Assembly: GCF_023242475.1 (NCBI RefSeq)
Contig: NZ_JALJFG010000026.1
Coordinates: 26,972-90,971 of the forward strand
Length of the DNA stretch: 64,000 nucleotides
Reading direction: 5' to 3'
Source: Pseudomonas sp. MWU15-20650
GTDB taxonomy: Bacteria > Pseudomonadota > Gammaproteobacteria > Pseudomonadales > Pseudomonadaceae
A program made the position numbers and the translations under genes. The stretch's first letter is position 1; every line of letters starts with the position of its first letter. The notes beneath the pieces are model-generated. The model searched no databases. It had not been told where the DNA came from and saw nothing but the letters and a program-made list of their open reading frames with translations. Below are positions 57,696 to 64,000 of this stretch, piece after piece.

Positions 57696-58136
57696 ATGGC
57701 CGAACACGATTTCCGCTTCAGCTTGCTGAGCCCGCAACACACTCTGATCGAATGCCGCGCCTTGGTGCCGGGCCGTTACCAGGTCACCGGCAACGGTGGT
57801 TCGATCAAGCATGGCGACGTCTTGATCGTCACCCTGCGTGGCAGTAAAACCCTGTCGATGCGCCTGACGGTCGAAGGCGACGCGCGCTACTCCATCCGCC
57901 CAGCGGGCCAATGGGTCGCCATGGCCCAAGGGCCGAAATTCGGCGAATTGGAGATTCACACCTGGAAGGTCAACTGCGACAGCTGCGAAGCCGTGCTGGA
58001 GTTTGAATTCGCGGTAGAAACCAAGCTGACCAAGGAGCCGCTGCAACCTGCCGCCAACGCGCGCATCAAGGAGCTCGGCTGGGCCAGCGAAGGCGACAAA
58101 CACCGCTGCCCGAAATGCCAGCAGGCCGCACAATGA
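57696..58136 (+). CDS. Conserved protein with zinc-ribbon cysteines (146 aa)
   Basis: Starts at ATG 57696 with TTTGGAGG. It is a beta-rich soluble protein with two cysteine pairs: CDSC in the middle and CPKC at the end, a likely split zinc site. Its stop overlaps the start of the META-domain gene as ATGA, so the two are co-translated. The function is unknown. Confidence 0.85.
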   Translation: MAEHDFRFSLLSPQHTLIECRALVPGRYQVTGNGGSIKHGDVLIVTLRGSKTLSMRLTVEGDARYSIRPAGQWVAMAQGPKFGELEIHTWKVNCDSCEAVLEFEFAVETKLTKEPLQPAANARIKELGWASEGDKHRCPKCQQAAQ

Positions 58137-58537
58137 AAGGCCCACTGCTGCTCGCTGCGGTCGGTGTTGGCTTGTCGGGCTGCGCCGGCGATGCGGTGAA
58201 GCTCGAGCAGGACCACAGCTACGTGGTGGAGTGGATCGGTGAGCGGCCGTTGATGGACTATGCACACCTGACCGTCACCCTCGGCGCCGATGGCCGTGCC
58301 TATGGCAACGGCGGCTGCAACCACTGGTTTGCGCCGTACACGCTGGATGGCGAAAAACTCAGCTTCGGTAAAATCGGCAGCACCCGCAAGCTCTGCGCCG
58401 AGGCCCTGATGGAGCAGGAACATCGCTTCTTCCAGACCCTGCAGACCGTCGAGCGCTGGGACATCTCGCCGATTGAACAAACCCGCTTCTGGCCGGCTGA
58501 AGGCAAGCCCATTCGCTTGTGGCTTGAAGAAGGCTGA
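58133..58537 (+). CDS. META-domain (HslJ-like) lipoprotein
   Basis: 134 residues. GPLLLAAVGVGLSGCAGD is a lipoprotein signal. The META domain pattern follows: VTLGADGRAYGNGGCNHWFAPYTLDGEKLSFGKIGSTRKLC, then MEQEHRFFQTLQTVERW. E. coli HslJ affects heat tolerance and novobiocin resistance; the exact role is unclear. Confidence 0.9.
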   Translation: MKGPLLLAAVGVGLSGCAGDAVKLEQDHSYVVEWIGERPLMDYAHLTVTLGADGRAYGNGGCNHWFAPYTLDGEKLSFGKIGSTRKLCAEALMEQEHRFFQTLQTVERWDISPIEQTRFWPAEGKPIRLWLEEG

Positions 58538-58566
58538 TAGCGCCGACCGCAGGCTCAATGGGCTCT

Positions 58567-58600
58567 AACTGTGGGAGGGGGCTTGCCCCCTCCCACAGTT
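58567..58600. repeat. Palindromic REP-like unit, likely bidirectional terminator
   Basis: AACTGTGGGAGGGGGC pairs with GCCCCCTCCCACAGTT; the near-perfect palindrome lies between two convergent genes. Confidence 0.8.
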
Positions 58601-59062
58601 TCAACCGCGCAGGGCCTTGAGCTTGGCCAGTACACCTTGCGCCGTCTGCTCACCCATCAACTGTTCGCGCACCTTGCCCTTGTCATCGATGATGTAGGTC
58701 ACCGGCAACGCCTCGCTGCGCGGTATATCAAAAATCCCCTCCGGGTTCTGCGCCAGCACGGTGAACTTGATGCCCAGCTTATCACTGGCTTCCTTCAGCT
58801 CTGCACCCTGCACATTATCGAAATTAACCCCGAACACGCCGACCTTCTGCCCCTTCAACTGCTCGGCCAACGCATTGAGCTCAGGGATTTCCGTACGACA
58901 CGGGCCACACCATTCCGCCCAGTAATTGACCACCAGCCATTGCTTGTCCAGGCGTTCGGCCGCCACTTTCTGGCCATATTGATCAACGCCGTAGTCGTTA
59001 CCGCAGCCGCTGAGCAGCAGGGTTGTGATGATCGCCAATGCACCGATCAGTCGCCTTGTCAT
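58601..59062 (-). CDS. TlpA-like thioredoxin lipoprotein
   Basis: 153 residues with a lipoprotein signal (IITTLLLSGCGND) and a thioredoxin fold whose active site is NYWAEWCGPCRTEIPEL, with cis-proline EALPVTYII. It should act as a periplasmic, membrane-anchored thiol reductase. It is transcribed alone, away from arsC. Confidence 0.93.
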   Translation of the reverse strand: MTRRLIGALAIITTLLLSGCGNDYGVDQYGQKVAAERLDKQWLVVNYWAEWCGPCRTEIPELNALAEQLKGQKVGVFGVNFDNVQGAELKEASDKLGIKFTVLAQNPEGIFDIPRSEALPVTYIIDDKGKVREQLMGEQTAQGVLAKLKALRG

Positions 59063-59177
59063 GGGGTAATCCTTCGCAAAAATGAACGTTGGCTGCGACC
59101 TATCGCCTCTTACGGTTTAAGGACGGGCCGCAGCGCAGGTAGAATACCCGCCACCTTACGCAAGATGCGACCCGCAC

Positions 59178-59531
59178 ATGACCGATCTGACGCTTTATCA
59201 CAACCCGCGCTGCTCGAAATCGCGCGGTGCGCTCGAACTGCTGGAAGCCCGCGGCCTCACCCCAACCGTGGTGCGCTACCTGGAAACCCCGCTGGACGCC
59301 GCGAAAATCAAAGCCCTGCTCGGCAAACTGGGGATCGGCGCACGCCAACTGCTGCGCACTGGCGAAGACGAATACAAGACCCTCAACCTGGCCGACGCCA
59401 GCCTCAGCGAAGCGCAGTTGATTGCCGCCATCGCTGAACATCCCAAGTTGATGGAACGCCCGATCCTGGAAACCGCCGACAAAGCCATCATTGGCCGCCC
59501 GCCGGAAAACGTGCTGGAGATCCTGCCGTGA
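59178..59531 (+). CDS. arsC: ArsC-family (glutaredoxin-type) reductase
   Basis: 117 residues. The cysteine in YHNPRCSKSRGALELLE and the end RPILETADKAIIGRPPENVLEIL are typical of ArsC/YfgD. The family reduces arsenate with glutathione; without an ars operon nearby the physiological role may differ. Its stop overlaps the wrbA start as GTGA. Confidence 0.9.
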   Translation: MTDLTLYHNPRCSKSRGALELLEARGLTPTVVRYLETPLDAAKIKALLGKLGIGARQLLRTGEDEYKTLNLADASLSEAQLIAAIAEHPKLMERPILETADKAIIGRPPENVLEILP

Positions 59532-60142
59532 CGACGCCGTATGTGCTGGTGTTGTATTACAGCCGCAATGGATCGGTGAGTGAAATGGCCCGCCAGATTG
59601 CCCGGGGCATTGAACAAGCCGGGCTGGAGGCGCGACTGCGCACCGTGCCGGCGATCTCCGCCGAGTGTGAAGCGGTGGCGCCCAGTATTCCAGACGAAGG
59701 CGCGCTGTATGCCAGCCTGGATGACCTGAAGCACTGCTCGGGCTTGGCCCTGGGCAGCCCAACGCGCTTCGGCAACATGGCGGCGCCGCTCAAATACTTC
59801 CTCGACGGCACCAGTAACCTGTGGCTCACCGGTGCTCTCGTCGGCAAGCCGGCCGGGGTTTTCACCTCCACTGCCAGCTTGCACGGCGGCCAGGAAACCA
59901 CGCTGATGTCGATGCTGTTGCCACTGCTGCACCATGGCATGCTGATCACCGGCCTCCCCTACAGCGAGCAGGCATTGCTCGATACCAAGGGCGGCGGTAC
60001 GCCGTATGGCGCCAGCCACCATTCCGGGCCGGATGGCAAGCGCATGCTGGACCAACATGAAATCGCACTGTGTCGTGCCTTGGGCTTGCGCCTGGCAAAC
60101 ACCGCCATCCTGCTGGAGGGCGGTCGTGGCCAGGAAGCCTAA
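59528..60142 (+). CDS. wrbA: NAD(P)H:quinone oxidoreductase, WrbA type
   Basis: 204 residues of flavodoxin fold. VLYYSRNGSVSEMA is the FMN phosphate loop, and SPTRFGNMAAPLKYFLDGTSNLW and TSTASLHGGQETTLMSMLLPLLHHGM are WrbA signatures. It carries out two-electron quinone reduction. It is linked to both neighbours by overlapping ends. Confidence 0.94.
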   Translation: MTTPYVLVLYYSRNGSVSEMARQIARGIEQAGLEARLRTVPAISAECEAVAPSIPDEGALYASLDDLKHCSGLALGSPTRFGNMAAPLKYFLDGTSNLWLTGALVGKPAGVFTSTASLHGGQETTLMSMLLPLLHHGMLITGLPYSEQALLDTKGGGTPYGASHHSGPDGKRMLDQHEIALCRALGLRLANTAILLEGGRGQEA

Positions 60143-60530
60143 GGTCCTGCCGGCACAGGCGTGGCTGGAGCCGCGCGTCAAGGTCGCACGCGCAGTGAGC
60201 CTGTTGGCATTCTTCGGCCTGGTGGGTTTGCTGTGCGGGTATTACCTGTTTGTCGCCGACCTGCACGGTGCACGCCCGTGGGTGATCCTGCTGATCGAAC
60301 TCGTGCCGCTGCTGATACTGGCACCGGGGATGCTGCTCGGCAGCGCACGCGGGCATTCGTGGATGTGCTTTGTGGTGAACCTGTATTTCATCAAGGGCGC
60401 ATTGGCCGCGTACGACCCGAACCGACAGTGGTTCGGGGTACTGGAGATGTTGGCGAGCCTGGCGGTGTTTTGTACGGCGTTGCTGTATGTGCGCTGGCGG
60501 CATCAGTTGAACCGGCGGTTGGCCGATTGA
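60126..60530 (+). CDS. DUF2069 membrane protein
   Basis: 134 residues from GTG 60126, inside the wrbA end, with GGAGGG before it. Four membrane segments with IELVPLLILAPGMLLGSARGHSWMCFVVNLYFIKGAL and YDPNRQWFGVLE match DUF2069. The function is unknown; it is commonly beside wrbA. Confidence 0.92.
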   Translation: MARKPKVLPAQAWLEPRVKVARAVSLLAFFGLVGLLCGYYLFVADLHGARPWVILLIELVPLLILAPGMLLGSARGHSWMCFVVNLYFIKGALAAYDPNRQWFGVLEMLASLAVFCTALLYVRWRHQLNRRLAD

Positions 60531-60539
60531 CTTACCCTT

Positions 60540-60639
60540 TGTAGGAGCGAGCTTACTCGCGAAGATCGTTAACGATTACGCGCTTATGCGGGTTTAACGC
60601 GTTGCCCTCAGGTTCTTCGCGAGCAAGCTCGCTCCTACA
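60540..60639. repeat. REPIN-like doublet (26-bp arms)
   Basis: Arms at 60540-60565 and 60614-60639 are inverted copies with one mismatch (core TGTAGGAGCGAGCTT / AAGCTCGCTCCTACA). A 48-base spacer lies between. The unit separates two convergent genes. Confidence 0.85.
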
Positions 60640-60643
60640 GTGG

Positions 60644-61315
60644 TCAATGGTTGACGGTGTACGCCAACATCATCGACAACTGGCACATCGGCCGCCCACT
60701 CTCGGCATGCCACTGGTTGAACGCGCCCTGCACCGTCGCCAAGTCACGCAGGCTGGTCGGTGCCTTGTCGACGATCTTCTGCGCGTTCAGTGCCGCCACC
60801 ACATCATCGCTCGGTACAAACGTGTCCTTGCCCACCATGCGCAGGAAACGCGGCGCCGACAGCCCGCCCAACTGGTGGCCGTGCTTGCTCAGGTACTTCC
60901 ATAGGCCAACGATGTCGGTTACCGGCCAATCGGCGATAAACGCGCCGAAGCTGCCCTTTTCCTGCTCAATATCCAGGATCATCTGCGCATTGCGCGGCAC
61001 ACTCTTGAGCTTGCCCAGGTGCCGGATGATGCGGGTGTCCTGCATCAGGCGCTCCAGGTGCTCGGCCCCCATCAACACGACTTTCTGCGGGTCAAAACCG
61101 AAAAACACCTGCTCGAACGCCGGCCACTTGGCATCCACTACGCTGTGCTTCAAGCCCGCACGAAATACCCGCAGCGCCAAGGTCGACAGGTAGCGGTCGT
61201 CGCTGATCTTGCGCAATTGCGCCGGGGTCTTGGGCACAGGCAGATGGGCGTCCAGCTCGGCCGCCGAACCAAAGCGATTCAGACAATATTCGTGCAGCCA
61301 CTTGTAATCGCGCAT
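60644..61315 (-). CDS. DNA-3-methyladenine glycosylase I family protein
   Basis: 223 residues from ATG 61315 with AGGAGAGG. RVFRAGLKHSVVDAKWPAFEQVFFGFDPQKV follows the Tag/adenine-glycosylase fold, with helix-hairpin-helix-type repair function removing alkylated bases. It lacks some Tag hallmarks (N-terminal CxW), so the substrate may differ. Confidence 0.85.
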   Translation of the reverse strand: MRDYKWLHEYCLNRFGSAAELDAHLPVPKTPAQLRKISDDRYLSTLALRVFRAGLKHSVVDAKWPAFEQVFFGFDPQKVVLMGAEHLERLMQDTRIIRHLGKLKSVPRNAQMILDIEQEKGSFGAFIADWPVTDIVGLWKYLSKHGHQLGGLSAPRFLRMVGKDTFVPSDDVVAALNAQKIVDKAPTSLRDLATVQGAFNQWHAESGRPMCQLSMMLAYTVNH

Positions 61316-61382
61316 GCCCTCTCCTGGCAATTGAATTGAAAACGGCGCCCGCAAGCGCCGTGTGTCAGAGCGTTGAATGGGC

Positions 61383-62207
61383 TCAGAGGTTCACAACATT
61401 GACGAAGCGCGAAGCGGCAGTCTCATCAATTTTCAGGCTGGTGAAGTCGAACAGGTTGCGGTCGGCCAACTGCGAGGGGATCACGTTCTGCAGGCTGCGG
61501 AAAATGCTTTCGGTACGACCCGGCGTCTTGCGCTCCCAATCCACCAGCATTTCCTTGACCACCTGGCGTTGCAGGTTTTCCTGGGAGCCGCACAGGTTGC
61601 ACGGGATGATCGGGAATTGCTTGAAGTCGGAGTAAGCCTGGATGTCCTTCTCGTTGCAATACGCCAGCGGGCGGATCACCACGTTACGCCCGTCATCGGC
61701 GCGCAACTTGGGCGGCATGGCCTTGAGGGAGCCGTTGAAGAACATATTCAGGAAGAAGGTCTCGACGATGTCGTCCCGGTGGTGCCCCAGGGCCATCTTG
61801 GTCGCGCCGATCTCATCGGCAAACGTGTAGAGCGTGCCACGGCGCAGGCGCGAGCACAGCGAGCAGGTGGTCTTGCCTTCCGGAATCAGCTCCTTGACCA
61901 CCGAATAGGTGTCTTTTTCGACGATGTGGTACTCGATGCCCAGCGCTTTCAGGTAGGCGGGCAGCACATGCTCGGGGAAGCCCGGTTGTTTCTGGTCCAT
62001 GTTGACGGCGACGATCTCGAACTTGATCGGCGCAACCTTTTGCAGGTGCAGCAGCACGTCGAGCAGGGTGTAGCTGTCTTTACCGCCGGAGAGGCAGACC
62101 ATGACCTTGTCGCCCTCCTCGATCATGTTGAAATCGGCGACTGCTTCACCGGCCAGGCGGCGCAGGCGTTTTTGCAGTTTGTTCTGGTTGACCGTAAGAG
62201 TGCCCAT
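61383..62207 (-). CDS. ttcA: tRNA 2-thiocytidine biosynthesis protein TtcA
   Basis: 274 residues from ATG 62207. The PP-loop is VCLSGGKDSYTLLD. Cysteine pairs CSLC and CNLC hold the iron-sulfur cluster. TtcA thiolates cytidine 32 in some tRNAs. The frame is open further upstream over a repeat, but that part is not conserved. Confidence 0.96.
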   Translation of the reverse strand: MGTLTVNQNKLQKRLRRLAGEAVADFNMIEEGDKVMVCLSGGKDSYTLLDVLLHLQKVAPIKFEIVAVNMDQKQPGFPEHVLPAYLKALGIEYHIVEKDTYSVVKELIPEGKTTCSLCSRLRRGTLYTFADEIGATKMALGHHRDDIVETFFLNMFFNGSLKAMPPKLRADDGRNVVIRPLAYCNEKDIQAYSDFKQFPIIPCNLCGSQENLQRQVVKEMLVDWERKTPGRTESIFRSLQNVIPSQLADRNLFDFTSLKIDETAASRFVNVVNL

Positions 62208-62278
62208 GGCGCTTGGATCCACTGGAGGTGTGTGACGAAAAGCCGGGTATTTTACCGATATGAGCGACCGAGTTCCAA

Positions 62279-62306
62279 TGTGGGAGGGGGCAAGCGCCCC
62301 TCTCAC
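62279..62306. repeat. Degenerate palindromic unit before ttcA
   Basis: GTGGGAGGGGGCAAGCGCCC followed by CTCTCAC is an imperfect copy of the short palindrome family, lying in the leader side of ttcA. Confidence 0.6.
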
Positions 62307-62509
62307 CTCTGCCGGCGCCGCCATTGACAGACCGAGCGGCGATTAGGGCCAACGTTTACAGCGCGATTTGCTCTAAAGCCCTACAGTTTTTCCGGTCATC
62401 ACTTTCTATACTGCGACTTGAGGTCGCACATATATCCAGACCTTTGCGGCCATTTGGCCCGTAGGCGCTCCGATGGGGGGCGATGGTAATAACGACAGGA
62501 GTGACTGGC

Positions 62510-63112
62510 ATGATCCATCACGTCGTGGGGCTTTTTACCCATCCCGACCAGGAATGGCGGGAAATTCGTGGCGATAAAGAAGAAAGCATCGGCCACATGT
62601 ACCTCACTCACACCTTGATCCTGGCGGCGATCCCCGCCATATCGGCCTTTATCGGCACCACCCGGGTCGGCTGGGTCATCGGCAGTCGCGCGCCGGTCAT
62701 GCTGACCCAGGAAAGCGCATTATGGATGACCCTCATGTCCTACGCCGCCATGCTCGGGGGTGTGGCGGTGATGGGCGCGTTCATCCACTGGATGGCCCGT
62801 ACCTATGATGCCAGCCCAAGCATGTCCCGCTGCGTGGCCTTTGCCACCTACACCGCGACACCGCTCTTCATCGGCGGGCTGGCGGCGCTCTATCCGCACA
62901 TGTGGCTGGGCATGGCCGTGGGCACGGCGGCGATTTGCTACACGGTGTACCTGCTGTATGTGGGGCTGCCGACCTTCATGAGCATCGACCCGGACGAAGG
63001 CTTCCTGTTTTCCAGCTCGGTGCTGGCCGTGGGCCTGGTGGTACTGGTGGCGATCATGGCCTTTACCGTGATCGTCTGGGGCCTGGGTGTCGGCCCGATC
63101 TACACAAACTGA
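62510..63112 (+). CDS. Yip1-family membrane protein
   Basis: 200 residues from ATG 62510 with AGGAG. VVGLFTHPDQEWREIR begins the bacterial Yip1 domain, followed by five membrane segments (SYAAMLGGVAVMGAFIHWMART, YTATPLFIGGLAALYP, AICYTVYLLYVGLPTFM). The function is unknown. Confidence 0.9.
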   Translation: MIHHVVGLFTHPDQEWREIRGDKEESIGHMYLTHTLILAAIPAISAFIGTTRVGWVIGSRAPVMLTQESALWMTLMSYAAMLGGVAVMGAFIHWMARTYDASPSMSRCVAFATYTATPLFIGGLAALYPHMWLGMAVGTAAICYTVYLLYVGLPTFMSIDPDEGFLFSSSVLAVGLVVLVAIMAFTVIVWGLGVGPIYTN

Positions 63113-63239
63113 GCGTTCCAACCACAGGCAAGGCCACCGCAAGGTGGCTTTGTGCGTTATGCATGACCATTCGGCGCCTGACAGATTCGGAAACACCCAG
63201 CTTTGCGGCATACTGGGCGTCTCTGGAGATATGTACAGC

Positions 63240-63734
63240 ATGCCCGAGCAACTCAATACCCGCGTCGAAGATTGTTTCCTGCAAGCCGAATCCTTTTTCA
63301 AACGAAGTTTCAAACGCCCTCAGGTCAGCCTCAAGCTGAGGGGCCAGAAAGCCGGTGTTGCGCATTTGCACGAGAACCTGCTGCGTTTCAACCCCCAGTT
63401 GTACCGTGAAAACAGCCAGCACTTCCTGAAACAAACCGTGGCCCACGAAGTGGCGCACCTGATAGCCCACCAGTTATTTGGCGAACGCATCCAGCCGCAT
63501 GGTGAGGAATGGCAGTTGATTATGCGCGGCGTCTATGAACTGCCGCCGGACCGTTGCCACACCTACGAAGTCAAGCGTCGCCAGGTGACCCGGTACATCT
63601 ACCGCTGCCCGTGTGCCGATAGTGATTTTCCGTTTTCGGCCCAGCGTCATGGCTTGGTGAATCAGGGGCGGCGTTATCTGTGTCGCCGCTGCCGGCACAC
63701 CCTGGTGTTTACCGGCGAAACCCGCGTCGAGTAA
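63240..63734 (+). CDS. sprT: SprT-family zinc metalloprotease-like protein
   Basis: 164 residues from ATG 63240 (MPEQLNTRVEDC). The zinc site is HEVAHLIAH, and a C-terminal zinc ribbon has CPC and CRRC. SprT resembles the eukaryotic Spartan protease domain; its role in bacteria is little known. GGAG lies ten bases before the ATG. Confidence 0.92.
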   Translation: MPEQLNTRVEDCFLQAESFFKRSFKRPQVSLKLRGQKAGVAHLHENLLRFNPQLYRENSQHFLKQTVAHEVAHLIAHQLFGERIQPHGEEWQLIMRGVYELPPDRCHTYEVKRRQVTRYIYRCPCADSDFPFSAQRHGLVNQGRRYLCRRCRHTLVFTGETRVE

Positions 63735-63820
63735 TTTTTCGCTGGTTCTGGGGGGGCATCGCGGGCATCGATATCGACACAATTACCGTCGAACGCAAAA
63801 TCTGTGACAAATCGGCTGTT

Positions 63821-63992
63821 GTGGCGAGCGGGCTTGTCCCGCGTTGGGGCGCGTAGCGCCCCCTAAGAAGGACGAATGCGGTGTATCCGATACTGCGCAG
63901 AGACAGTTTTGGGGGCTGCTGCGCACCCCAACGCGGGACAAGCCCGCTCGCCACAGGGGAATATGACTGCCCTTCAAAAGTTGTGTAGATAC
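63821..63992. repeat. Long REP doublet with 29-bp perfect arms
   Basis: The arm at 63821-63849 (beginning GTGGCGAGCGGGCTTGTCCC) is exactly repeated, inverted, at 63926-63954. A tail (CTTCAAAAGTTGTGTAGATA) follows that also occurs in reverse orientation at 15255. It lies after sprT. Confidence 0.88.
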
Positions 63993-64000
63993 CGATGTTC

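Overview
This window is chromosome of a fluorescent pseudomonad, almost certainly the Pseudomonas fluorescens group. The evidence is a viscosin-type lipopeptide synthetase, a gacS-ldhA pair, the comEC-exbB-exbD-lpxK-kdsB-murB block, high GC content and many P. fluorescens-style palindromic intergenic repeats. Function calls rest on reading protein motifs; no search was run.

Region 1 (1-14.3 kb): two nonribosomal peptide synthetase genes on the minus strand. The complete one has four C-A-T modules whose specificity residues read Thr, Val, Leu, Ser. That is the order of residues 3-6 of viscosin, massetolide and WLIP, so it is called viscB. The start of viscC follows with a 4-base overlap; viscA is not in the window. 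The viscB leader carries a hairpin with an ANGGAN loop, as expected for an Rsm target, and gacS, the top of the Gac/Rsm cascade, lies at 53.8 kb.

Region 2 (14.3-28.9 kb): transaldolase, a small lipoprotein, a SotB-type exporter, a pilin-like protein, a BASS transporter divergent from an AraC regulator, an unusual pair (small Cys-motif protein plus 1081-residue SF1 helicase), a TonB receptor with a structured leader, a ferric-reductase-like protein and a fasciclin-domain protein.

Region 3 (29-43 kb): a gene-poor accessory stretch ending at tRNA-Ser(UGA). It holds small lipoproteins, phage-like fragments, an orphan fimbrial adhesin, a GNAT fragment, an IS66 remnant, a Rap1a/Tai-like pseudogene, a complete ISL3-family element and many stand-alone terminators. 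Several reading frames here are broken at homopolymers. Hsp20 and a LysR/isomerase-like pair are intact.

Region 4 (43-64 kb): dense core genome. It contains yccA, then comEC-exbB-exbD-lpxK-trm112-like-kdsB-phosphatase-murB (lipid A, Kdo and peptidoglycan precursors), DUF2062, a PirRS-like two-component pair, gacS, ldhA, small conserved genes, a TlpA-like thioredoxin, arsC-wrbA-DUF2069, a DNA glycosylase, ttcA, a Yip1-family protein and a SprT protein. Palindromic REP/REPIN-like repeats sit between many of these genes.
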